Positions 33,226-43,887 of a DNA stretch of 64,000 bases are shown piece after piece. The first letter of the stretch is position 1. The number at the start of each line of letters is the position of its first letter. The stretch is from Gorsachius magnificus (taxonomy: Eukaryota; Chordata; Aves; Pelecaniformes; Ardeidae). Both the position numbers and the translations under genes were made by a program. Location of the stretch: assembly GCA_034008185.1 (NCBI GenBank), contig CM067108.1, positions 539,924 to 603,923 of the forward strand, given 5' to 3'. Under the pieces are notes generated by a model. The model did not search any database and was not told the origin of the DNA. It worked only from the letters and a program-made list of their open reading frames with translations.

Positions 33226-33879
33226 CCATCCCTGTTCCCAGAGCCACCAAATCCTTGTCCCCAACCCCATCCCTGTCCCCACCCTTGTGCCCACCCCCCC
33301 CCCTTGTCCCCACCCCTGTGCCCACGCCACCCCAGCCTTGTCCCCACCCCTGCCCACGCCACCCCTCCTTTCCCCCCCAACCCCCCCCCCCTGTCCTCCC
33401 CCTGCCCCCACCCTCATCCCCGTCCCCAAGCCCGGTGCCCGATAGCGGGTGGCAATGGTGAGTGGTGGGTGTCCCCAAGGGTGCCTCAGTACTTGACGCA
33501 GGCGAGGGTGACGTCCCCGACCACCTCCAGCTGGTCGATGGTGGCGGTGGCAGCCGGTGGCGGTAGTCGCAGACGTGGCACCCGTTCACCCACACGGAGA
33601 AGGCCTGGCTCAGCGTCTGGATCTCCAGCTGGGTGGCCCCGGTGTCACCGCAGGGAACAGGGACTCCATGGGGACTCCTCCAGGAACCTCCACCCCAGGG
33701 ACCCACACCCTGGGGACACCCACCATGGGGACACCCACCCCGGGGCCCCCCACACCAGGACAACCCACCCCGGACCAAGGCCATGACCCAGAGGCTGCTT
33801 TGGGATGAGGACTGGGACTGGACTGGGACCAGCTCAGCACGGGCCTATCAGGACCATGTCCAGGACCAGCAGTAGGGCT

Positions 33880-34190
33880 AGGACTGGGACTGAGACCCGG
33901 CCTGAAGCATAGCCAGGCCCAGGACTAGGACCGTGCCCCGAACAAGAACCACAGCCGGGCCCAGACGCAGACCCAGGCACAGGCCCCAACCCAGGCCCAG
34001 GCCCTGGGCCTGACCCAGGCTCCAACCCAGGCCCAGGCCCAGGCCCAGGCCCTGATGCAGGCTGCGACCCAGGCCCAGGCCTCGACCCAACCCAGGCCCT
34101 GACCCAGGGTGTGACCGAGGCCCAGGCCCTGACCCAAGCCCAGGCCCAGGCCTCAGCGTGGGTGAAGGCCCAGGCCCAGGTGGTGGCTTA
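33880..34190. repeat. (CCCAGG)n-type hexamer array in galectin B intron 8
   Basis: CCCAGGCCCAGGCCCTGACC units between the last two exons of copy B. The equivalent array of copy C is at 38690-39285, about twice as long. Confidence 0.9.
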
Positions 34191-36184
34191 CCAGGAAGGG
34201 CTGCCCGCGCAGGAAGGGCATGGCGCCACGGAGGTCCCGCTCCTCGGGGCCCCAGCACCCGCTCTGCTGGGTGTTGCGCACCAGCACGGCCTCGCGCGGG
34301 CGGGGGTTGATGTGCAGCACCACTCCCCGAGATGCTGCTCCGCAGGTTGACGGCGAACCTGCGACCGGGGGCACCCATCTGACACCTGGCACCCAGCCCT
34401 TGACCCCCCCCCCAGCACCCAGGACCCAGCCCTGGATCGCCCCCAGCACCAGCCCGGGACACCACCGGGCACCCAACAACTGGAACCCCCCTGCAGCACC
34501 CTGACCCCACCCCCCCCCGCACCCTGACCCCAGCACCGAGACCCCCCCGCAGCCAGACCTGTTGGCCTTGTTGGGGACGGTGCCCACGATGGTGATGGGC
34601 TGGATCAGGCCCGAGGGACCCTTGCTCAGCGCCGTCTTGAAGGGAACAGCCTGCGGGGACATGCATCAGCCCCCAGGGACCCCCACCCACTGCCACCCAC
34701 CACCACCCGCCATTGCCCCACACTCACCGGGCTGCTGATGGTCATGGGCACAGGGGCCTGTGGGGAGAGGAGAGTGGGTGCTGGGGGTTGTCCTCTGGGT
34801 CACCCCTGTCACTCATAGGTGCCCCCCACTGAGCCGGGCGCTGAGCAGTGCGGGCTTGGTGGGAGAGCCAGGGTGCTTGCATGGGGCTGTTCACCCAAAC
34901 ACCCACCTGCCCATAGACCCTCCTGTGCCCCCCCCCAGGGTGCCCCAGCACCCCCACCCTGGGTACCCCAGCACCCTGACACCTCCCACCCCCACACTCA
35001 CTGGGGTCCCTGAGGGTGTCAGCGCCGGCACCACAAGACCTGCAGCCACCTACAGAGGGAGCAGAGGGACACGGAGCTGGGGACGGGGCCACCGTGGCTT
35101 GGGGACATCACCCACCGCTGTCCTACAGCCCTGTGTGGCCCCTGTCCCTCCTGGATGTCCCCAGCCCCTGGATGTCCCCAACCCTGCAGTGTTCCCAACC
35201 ACCCATGGTTGTCCCCAACTCCTTCAGATGTCTCCATGGAGGTCTCTGTCACCCCTGGATGTCCCAAACCCCCTTGAAGTCCCCAAATCCTGGGTGCCCC
35301 CAACTCTCTGGTGGTCCTCAACCCACTCAGATGTCTCCACAGATTTATCTGACCCCCCCATGGATGTCCACAACCTCTGGCTGTCCCCACCTGCCCGCAG
35401 TTCATGGGGCTGGGGGTTCTCACAGGGCCGGTGAAGGTGATGCAGGTGAGGGTGACATCACCGGTGACCTGGAGGGCCTGGACAGTGGGGAGGGGCAGGC
35501 GGTGTGGGAACACCATCATGTGCTGCCCGTTCACTGCCACCTGCAGGGAGAGAGGGGACAGTGGGGACATCAGGGACAGAGGGAACATCAGGGACAGCGG
35601 GGGCAGAGGGGACAGTGTGGTCATGCAAGCAGGAGCATGGATGAGCCTGCCAAGGGTGTCCGAGCACCCAGAGCTGGGGTCCCACCTGGTAGCCATGCTC
35701 CTGGGTGTTGATGATGATCTCCAGGGTCCCCCCAGAGCTGAGGGGGGGGGGCCCGTAGAGCTCCTCGGGCCCCCACACCCACCCGCACTGCGAATTGCAC
35801 CCCAACACCGGCCCCTCCACGAGACGGGGGTTCAGCTGCAGGGCCACGTCCCCCGCCGTGCAGAGCAGGGCCACCGTGAACCTGCCGCAGGGCCCCATGG
35901 GTGGGGGGCACCCAGCCCCCTTGGTGTGGGCCCACCCCCCATTGGTGCGCCCAGACCCCAGCTTGCGGCCCCCCCCACCCGCCCTCCCCAGGCAGCCACC
36001 CAGTTTGGGGGGGGTGGCTGCTAGTGGATGGCACTGGGGATACTGGGAGGCACTGGGGGATATTGGGTGGATACTGGGGGATACTGGGGGGGTACCCACC
36101 TCTTCGCCAGGGGCTGGACCTGCCCCTGGATTATCACCATCCGGGGGGGGGGGGGGGCCGGGCCCAGGGCACTGCCGGGCCCCC

Positions 36185-36660
36185 CCCCAGCCCCATAGCA
36201 ACCCCCCTGGCTCCTATGGCCCCCCAGCCCTATACAGCGCCCCCCCCCCCACACTCTCTAGACCCCCTTCCCTTTGGTTCCATATGGACTGTCCAGCCTC
36301 ATATGGCCACCCCAGCCCCATAGGGTACCCTTGACTCCATAGGATCCCCCCCAGCCCCATAGGGTACCCCTGACCCCATAGGGTACCCCTGGCCCCATAG
36401 GATCCCCCCCAGCCCCATAGGGTACTCCTGGCCCCATAGGATCCCACCAAGCCCTATAGGACCTCCCCCGGGTGCCATAGCGTACCTCTAACCCCATAGG
36501 AATTCCCAGCCCTGTAGGGTCCCCCCTAGCCCCATATACGGTACGCCTGGCCCCATAGGGTACCCCTGGCCCCATAAGGTGCCCCTTGGCCCATATGGTC
36601 TCCCTGGTCCCCTATAGCCCCTCTGGTCCCGTACGTCCCCCCCAGTCCTATAGACCCCAT
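36185..36660. repeat. CCCCATAGGGTACCCCTGGC minisatellite, galectin B intron 1
   Basis: Same family and position as the array at 30040-30500. Units AGCCCCATAGGGTACCCCTG lie between exon 1 and the truncated exon 2 of copy B. The missing part of exon 2 lies just at its lower edge. Confidence 0.92.
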
Positions 36661-37254
36661 AGGGCCCCCCCTCACTGGGTTGATGATGGGGAGCTGGGTG
36701 TTCATGGTGGATGCTGATCTGAGGGTCCCTGGGTGCTGCTGATCCCTCAGAGCCTGGATCCGTTGGGTGAGTGCGGTCCCTTCCCAGGGATTTCTGTCTT
36801 TCACTTTCACTTTTCCCACCCTTTCACTTTTCTTTCTCCAGGATGTCACTTGCACAGGGGGTGGTACCCTCACTCGTGGCCCCACCAGCCACCCCGACCC
36901 CATGTCCCCATGGGGACCCACCAGCCACCCATGTCCCCCTAGGGACCTGCCAGGACCCCCCTCCCCATGTTGCCCCAATTCTCCAGGTCCACCGTGGGGC
37001 TGGGGTGGGGGTCTGGGAGGTGCTGTGACAGAGGGACCCAAGGGGACACTGGTCACCCCCTCCCGGTGACACACAAGGCTGCTCAGCCCTTTTCAAGGTG
37101 CCAAGGCCACCGCAAGGAAATGCCACCACTGCCACCCGCCCCCACGCAGGATCCGGCTCGGCCTGTTGCGGCTCCGTGTCCCCTGTGTCCCCCTGTCCCT
37201 CCATCCCCCATGTCCCTGTGTCCCTGTCCCCTCAGCCCCCATGGCTCTGACTCC

Positions 37255-37600
37255 CTGTCTAGGTCTAGCTCTAGCTCTAAATCTAGCTCTAGCCCAATCT
37301 CCAGCTCTAGCTCAGTCTCTAGCTCTACCTCTAGTTCAATATCTAGCTCTAGCTCTAGCTCATTCTCAGTCTCTAGGTCTAGCTCTAGCTCAAGGTTTAG
37401 CGCTATCCCTATCCCTATCCCTATCCCTAGCTCTAACTCCAGATCAATCTCTAGCTCTAGCTCTAGTGTAATCCCGACTAGCTCTAGGTCTATATCTAGC
37501 TCTAGCTCTAGCTCATTCTCAGTCTCTAGGTCTAGCTCTAGCTCGAAGTCGAGCACAAGCTGTAGCTCTAGCTCTAGGTCTAGCTCGGGGTTTTGCCCAA
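37255..37600. repeat. (TCTAGC)n hexanucleotide array, second copy
   Basis: Shorter homologue of the 31930-32690 array, at the same relative position upstream of galectin copy B. It has the same CTAGCT core with CTATCC and CTAAAT variants. It is not seen upstream of copy C. Confidence 0.93.
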
Positions 37601-37659
37601 TCCCAGCTCTACCCGGAACCCGCCCTAGTTCAGTCCTCTCGTGGCTCTACCCCTATCCT

Positions 37660-38130
37660 TTCCCCGCGCATCCAACGCTGAGCATTTCTGCTCCCGAGGA
37701 GCCTGGCTTGGGGCTCAAAGGCGGTGTCTCCCTCCGGAGCTGGTGCCTTGGGCACCCTGCCCCACCCGAAGGGGAGCCCAGGATCCCCTCGGGGCTGGAA
37801 GGCTTTGGAGGATACCGGCTGCCTGCTCCCGGGGGAGCGGCACCTTAATTCCTCCCGGGGAGGATTGACGACCCCGCAGCCCCTCTCCCGCCGGGCCTGG
37901 CAGGACGTGGCATTTCCCTTGTCCCCGAGACCGGACACAGCTTCACGGCAGCACAGTAAAACTCAACGCCTTCGCCAAGGACCCAGTAGCCACTCTTAAG
38001 GAATTACAAGCCAGAAACCGACCGGTTGGTGTCGTTTCATTGCAATTGGCCCCAGGGGGATTTCAGGAACCTCGCGGCCCGGCTGGGCCTACGCTGGGTA
38101 GCCCGAGGAGGGGCTCGCGACACCGCCGCT
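37660..38130. repeat. Duplicated non-coding segment, copy 2
   Basis: Near-identical partner of 32740-33225, shared from about GCGCATCCAACGCTGAGC to GCTCGCGACACCGCC with only a handful of visible differences. It follows the hexanucleotide array, as in the first copy, so array plus block form part of one duplication unit. Confidence 0.85.
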
Positions 38131-38418
38131 GTCCTTGTCCCCATCCCTGTGCCCAGAGCCACCAAATCCTTGTCCCCAACCCCATCCCTGTCCCCACCCT
38201 TGTGCCCACCCCTCTCCCCATCCTTGTCCCCACCCCTGTGCCCACAGCCACCCCAGCCTTGTCCCCACCCCTGTGCCCACAGCCACCCCATCCTCTTCCC
38301 CACCCAATCCTCTTCCCCACCTCTGTCCTTGTCCCCACCCCCACCCTCATCCCCGTCCCCAAGCCCGGTGCCCGATAGCGGGTGGCAATGGTGAGTGGTG
38401 GGTGTCCCCAAGGGTGCC

Positions 38419-41400
38419 TCAGTACTTGACGCAGGCGAGGGTGACGTCCCCGACCACCTCCAGCTGGTCGATGGTGGCGGCTGGCAGCCGGTGGCGGTAG
38501 TCGCAGATGTGGCACCCGTTCACCCACACGGAGAAGGCCTCGCTCAACGTCTGGATCTCCAGCTGAGTGGCCCCGGTGTCACCACAGGGGTCAGGGAATC
38601 CCTGGAGAACCCCTGGGGACCCTGATCCCAGGCACCCCACCCCAGGGACCCCCACACCAGGACAACCCACCCCGGACCAAGGCCATGACCCAGGTGCTGG
38701 CTTGGGATGAGGACTGGGACCAGCTCAGCATTGGGGCTGGTCCTAGAGTCCAGACTGGGCCCAGAACTGGGATTGGGACCGAGGCTGGGACTGGGCCTGG
38801 TCCCTGGATCAGGCCCAATACTGGTCCCAGAACTGGGCCTGGGCTCAGGCTGGGGATTGGACCCAAGGCTGGGACTGAGCCCAGGACCAGGATCAGGCCC
38901 ATGACCATCTATCTGCATGATCAGAACCAGGACCAAGACGTGAACCGGACTAGGTCTAGGACCAAGACCAGGACCATGTCTAGGACCAGAACCAGGGCTA
39001 GGACTGGGGTTGAAACCAGGGCCAGGAGCACAGCCAGGCCCGGGGCTAGGAACACGTCCTGAACAATAACCCCGGCCAGACCCAGACCCAGCCCAGACCC
39101 AGGCCCAGGCCCTGACCCAGACCGAGGCCCAGACCCAGGCCCAGATGCAGGCCCTGACTCAGGACCAGGCCCTGACCCGGACCAGGCCCTGACCCAGGCC
39201 CAAGGCCCTGACTCAGGCCCTGACTCAGGCCTGGGCCCAGGCCCAGGCCCAAGCCCAGGCCCAGGCCCACACATGGACGAGGGTAGCGGCTCACCTGGAA
39301 GGGCTGCCCGCGCAGGAAGGGCATGGCGCCGGGGAGGTCCCGCTCCTCGGGGCCCCAGCACCCGCTCTGCTGGGTGTTGCGCACCAGCACGGCCTCGCGC
39401 GGGCGGGGGTTGATGTGCAGCACCACTCCCCGAGTGCTGCTCCGCAGGTTGACGGCGAACCTGGACCGGGGGCACCCACCGGCCCCCGGGCCCCGAGCAC
39501 GCACCCCCCCCCCAGCACCCAGGACCCAGCCCTGGATCGCCCCCAGCACCAGCCCGGGACCCCACCGGGCACCCAACAACTGGAACCCCCCTGCAGCACC
39601 CTGACCCCCCCAGCACCCTGACCCCAACACTGCGACCCCCCCAGCAGCCAGACCTGTTGGCGTTGTTGGGGACGGTGCCCATGATGGTGATGGGCTGGAT
39701 CAGGCCCAAGGGACCCTTGCTCAGCGCCGTCTTGAAGGGAACAGCCTGTGGGGACATGCATCAGCCCCTGGGGACCCCCACCCACCGCCACCCACCGCCA
39801 CCCACCACCACCCGCCATTGCCCCACACTCACCGGGCTGCTGATGGTCACGGGCACAGGGGCCTGTGGGGAGAGGAGAGTGGGTGCTGGGGGTTGTCCTC
39901 TGGGTCACCCCTGTCACTCATAGGTGCCCCCCACTGAGCCGGGCGCTGAGCAGTGCGGGCTTGGTGGGAGAGCCAGGGTGCTTGCATGGGGCTGTTCACC
40001 CAAACACCCACCTGCCCATAGACCCTCCTGTGCCCCCCCCCAGGGTGCCCCAGCACCCCCACCCGGGTACCCCAGCACCCTGACACCTCCCGCCCCCGCA
40101 CTCACCGGGGTCCCCGAGGGTGTCAACACTGGCACCCCAACACCTGCAGCCGCCTGCAGAGGGAGCAGAGGGACACGGAGCTGGGGACGGGGCCACTGTG
40201 GCTTGGGGACATCACACACCACTGTCCCCCACCCCTGTGTGGCCCCTGTCCCCCCGGATGTCCCCAACCCCTGGATGTCCCCAACCCCCTGGACATCCCC
40301 AACCCCCCATGGGTGTCCCGAACCACTGTATGTCCCCAACCTCCTGAGGTCTCCAAATCCTGGATGTCCCTAACCCACTGAGATGCCTCCACAGATGTCC
40401 CTGACCCCCCATGGACGTCTCCAATCCCCTTGAAGTCCCCAAATCCTGGATGTCCCCACCGCCCATGGGTCCCCACTGGGGGCAGGACCCTAGGGTGGGT
40501 CTGGGGAGTGCTCACAGGGCCGGTGAAGGTGATGCAGGTGAGGGTGATGTCACCGGTGACCTCGAGGTTCTGGACAGTGGGGAGGGGCAGGCGGTGCAGG
40601 AACACCAGCATGTGCTGCCCATTCACTGACACCTGCGGGGACAGCGGGGAGAGAGGGGATGGGGGGGCAGCGGGGAGAGAGGGGACAGTGGGGAGAGAGG
40701 GGACAGTGGGGAGAGAGGGGACAGTGAGGACAAAGAGGGCGGTGGGGTCACACAGGCAGAAGCATGGCTGCACCCGCCATGGGGCTCTGAGCACCCAAGT
40801 GGGGGTCTGACACCCAAAGCTGGTGGGGTCTGACACCCAAAGCTGGGGCTGAGCACCCAAAACTGGGGCGGCTGAGCACCCAAGCTGGGGTCTGAGCACC
40901 CAAAACTGGGTCTGGGGTCTGAGACCAAGCTGGGGTCTGAGCACCCAGAGCTGGGTCTGGGGTCCGGCACCCATAGCTGGGGTCCCCCTGGACCCCGGGG
41001 CTGATGATGATCCCAGGGACCCGGGGCTGAGGGGGGGGGGCCCGCAGAGCTCCTCGGGCCCCCACACCCCCCCACACCGCGCCTTGCACCCCAGCACGGG
41101 CCCCCCCACAAAACGGGGGTTCAGCTGCAGGGCCACGTCCCCCGCCGCGCAGAGCAGGGCCACCGTGAACCTGCCGCAGGGCACCCATGGGTGGGGGGCC
41201 CAGCACCCCCCCAGCCCTGGGGGGCACCCTCTGCACCCCCCATTCCTGGGTTGGGGGTACCCCCCTCACGTTCCCCGGCTTGGGGGCACCCCCAGCTCCC
41301 CACCTCCACCCCACCCAGTTTGAGGGCACCACCCTCCCCCCCCCAGTTTGGGGATCCCGAGCCCCCCCCCGCCATGCTCTCCCCCGCCTGCCCCCACCCC

Positions 41401-42279
41401 ACCCTCGCCCTTCCCCATGGCAGCCGCCCAGCTCGGGGAGGCAGCTGCTGGTGTAGGGGCATACTGGGGGATACTGGGAGGCACTGGGGGATACTGGGGG
41501 GGTACCCACCTCTTAGCCACGGGCCGGACCTTCCCCTGGATTATCACCATCCTCCCTGCGCTCAGCCCCCCGGGGATGTACCCCAGGAAGGGGACGCTCT
41601 GCGTGGGGACAGGGAGGGGGGGGACACAGTGGCCCCAGAGGCCCAGAGGTCACTGCCAGCCCCCTGTGTGCCCCCCCAGCCCCATAGGACCCCCCTGGCC
41701 CCATAAGACGCCCCCAGCCCCATACAATCCTCCCCCCCCCAGCCCCATAGGGTCCCCCTGACCCCATAGGATCCCCCCCAGCTCCATATGATCCCCCCAG
41801 CCCCATAGGACCCCCCCCAGCCCCATAGGGTACCCCTGATCCCATCGGGTCCCCCCCAAGCTCCATACGATTTCCCCCAGCCCCATAGGCGCCCCCCAGC
41901 CCCATAGGGTCCCCCTGACCCCATAGGATCCCCCCCCAGCTCCATACGATCCCCCCAGCCCCATAGGACCCCCCCAGCCCCATAGGGTACCCCTGACCCC
42001 ATAGGATCCCTCCCCAGCTCCATACAATCCCCCTCAGCCCCATAGGACTCCCCCAGCCCCATAGGACCCCCCCAGCCCCATAGGGTACCCCTGACCCCAT
42101 AGGATCCCTCCCCAGCTCCATACAATCCCCCTCAGCCCCATAGGCCCCCGCCCCGGTCACCCTGGCCCCCTATAGCTCCTCTGGTCTCATACATCCCCCC
42201 CCCCCCCCCCCCCCCCCGGCCCTATAGACCCCATAGGGCCCCCCCTCACTGGGTTGATGATGGGGAGCTGGGTGTTCAT
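38419..42279 (-). CDS. Galectin-4-like gene, copy C (CRD1 exon 3 damaged)
   Basis: Exons: 42250-42279 (MNTQLPIINP), 41510-41598 (VPFLGYIPGGLSAGRMVIIQG), exon 3 from 41170 to about 40980, 40516-40632, 40106-40153, 39833-39862, 39654-39745, 39295-39460, 38419-38562 (stop at 38419). CRD2 is complete. It has all expected contacts: LHINPR, VRN, WGPEER, then FSVWVNGCHICDYRHRLP and the C-terminus TLACVKY. It is the only copy with an intact CRD2. Exon 3 begins normally (FTVALLCAAGDVALQLNPRF) but loses the LSPGGTLEIIISAQLHGYQ end: bases are missing and the donor is absent near 40985. With a repaired exon 3 the protein would be about 303 aa, near the 323 aa of human LGALS4. No secretion signal, as expected for galectins. 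Functional status is uncertain. Confidence 0.82.
38690..39285. repeat. CCAGGCCCAGGCCCTGACCC array, galectin C intron 8
   Basis: Hexamer-based CCCAGG/GACTGGGCC units, first as ACTGGGACCAGCTC-like and then as GACCCAGGCCCAGG. They fill the intron between exons 9 and 8 of copy C. Confidence 0.9.
41680..42200. repeat. CCCCATAGGATCCCCCCCAG minisatellite, galectin C intron 1
   Basis: Third member of the CCATAGG array family. It shows a clear higher-order period of about 80-90 bp, with CAGCTCCATACGATCCCCCC recurring. It lies between exons 2 and 1 of copy C. Confidence 0.93.
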
Positions 42280-43830
42280 GGTGGGTGCTGCTCTGGGGGT
42301 CCCTGGGTGGGGGTCGCTGCCTGGAGGGGCCCTGGGTGCTGCTGATCCCTCGGAGCCTGGGATCCGCCTGGCGAGCGCCTGTCCCTTCCCCGTGGCCTCT
42401 CTCCTGCCCCACTCTCACTTTCACTTCCCCAGGTTGTCACTTGCACAGGGGGTGGCACCCTCACTCGTGTCCCCCACCAGCCACCCCAACCCCATGTCCC
42501 CACGGGGACCCACCAGCCACCCATGTCCCCCTAGGGACCTGCCAGGATCCCCCGTCCCCATCTTCCCCCCATCCCCTGGGTCCCCCGAGGGGCTGGGGAG
42601 GGGGACTGGGGGGTGCTGGGACAGAGGGACCCGGGGGGACATTGGTCACCCCCTCCCGGTGACACATGTGGCTGCTCAGCCCTCTTCAGGGTGCCAAGGC
42701 CACCGCAAGGAAATGCCACCCGCCACCCCCCCCACGCGGATCTGGCCTGGCCCGTATGGCCCCGGCCCCCTTCCCCCTGTCCCCGCCCGTGTCCCCCTGT
42801 CCCCTGCCACCACTGCCCGCCCCCTGTCCCCATCTCCCTGTGTCCCCCTGTCCCTCCATCCCCCATGTCCCGTGCCCTGTCCCCCCCTTCCCCCCCCCCC
42901 CCCCTTATTGTCCCTGGTGTCCCCCATGTCCCCCAGATGGACCCGGTCCCCTCACCACCCCCCATGAACCCTTCCCTGCTCAGGAGGGGCTGGAGCTGGT
43001 TTTGGGGGGGAAACCCCCACTTTGGGTGGCGTGGTGGGTGGCCGGGTGGTGTCACCAGTGCTGATGGCCGGGCGGTGTCACTGGTGCTGGTGGCCGGCAG
43101 GTGCCATCTGTGCCCGCGCCAGCAGGTTCCTCTGACAGGAGCCACCGGCCACAGGAAGCGGCGATGTCACGGCAATGGCAGGGCGATGTCACGGCGATGG
43201 TGGGGCGATGTCACGGCGATGGCGGGGCGATGTCACAGGCAGAGGCGGTCAGCGCCTGTCCCCTCTGCTTCCCCCATGGCGCCTGACCCCTGGCCCTGCC
43301 TGCCTGGGGGTGCTCGTGTCCCCGCTGTCCCTCGTCCCCCATGTCCCCTGCATCCCCCATGTCCCCTGCATCCCCCCTGTCCCCTGTATCCCCCCATGTC
43401 CCCTGCATCCCCCATGCCCCTGCATCCCCCCTGTCCCCTGTGTCCCCCCATGTCCCCTGCATCCCCCATGTCCCCTGCACCCCTCATGTCCCCTGCATCC
43501 CCCCGTCCCTGCATCCCCCCATGTCCCCTGTGTCCCCCATGCCCCCCGTCCCCTGTGTCCCCCCTGTCCCTGCATCCTTCCAGTCCCCTGCATCCCCCCT
43601 CCATCCCCCATCCCCTCCATCCCCCCATGTCCCTGCGTCCCCCCCCGTCCCCATCCCAGCCCCCTCTCCCCATCCCAACCCCCACCCCAGTCCCTCCATG
43701 GGGCTGGATCCGGGCATTGCTGGGCCCTGACTCAGGAGAGGCTCTCGCCGGCGCAGCCGGAATTTCTGCCTGATCCACACCTAATTATTTCCTTCCCGGC
43801 GGGGCAGTGGCAGGGCCGGATCCTGACCCC
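42280..43830. other. Intergenic region between galectin C and NKPD1
   Basis: Head-to-head spacer of about 1.55 kb. It holds a block homologous to the 5' flanks of copies A and B (about 42440-42740), a second block shared only with copy A (about 42940-43165), short GCGATGTCACGGCGATGG repeats (43160-43235) and a CCCCTGCATCCCCCATGT array (43320-43660). No coding exon was recognised. Confidence 0.7.
43320..43660. repeat. CCCCTGCATCCCCCATGT minisatellite
   Basis: Units of about 18 bp alternating TGCATCCCCCATGTCCCC and TGTGTCCCCCCATGTCCC, upstream of the NKPD1 TATA box. Confidence 0.92.
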
Positions 43831-43831
43831 G

Positions 43832-43837
43832 TATAAA
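43832..43837 (+). promoter_or_regulatory. NKPD1: TATA box of NKPD1
   Basis: TATAAA within CCGTATAAATCTG, 56 bp before the proposed ATG at 43888. It is flanked by GC-rich sequence and is the only good TATA box on this strand in the interval. Its spacing predicts a transcription start near 43860. Confidence 0.6.
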
Positions 43838-43887
43838 TCTGACGCTGAGCCGGCGCTGGGGACCGATGTGGCCGGAGGCAGGCGGGG

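Larger units (their letters stand above)
33486..36705 (-). pseudogene. Galectin-4-like gene, copy B (several lesions)
   Basis: Exons: 36676-36705 (MNTQLPIINP), damaged exon 2 (about 36100-36143), 35686-35881, 35424-35540, 35002-35049, 34728-34757, 34559-34650, 34192-34358, 33486-33628. Exon 2 keeps MVIIQGQVQPLAK, but its first half and acceptor are missing; sequence jumps to a G/C run at about 36143. Exon 8 is 167 nt against 166 in copy C: an extra T near 34333 turns RSSTRGVVLHINPR out of frame. Exon 9 is 143 nt against 144: one base is lost near 33548 in RHRLPAATIDQL. CRD1 exons 3-4 and the linker are intact (VALQLNPRL, VNGQHMMVFPHRLPL). Either it is a decaying duplicate, or the assembly has indels as seen in SYMPK. 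Transcript data would decide. Confidence 0.75.
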
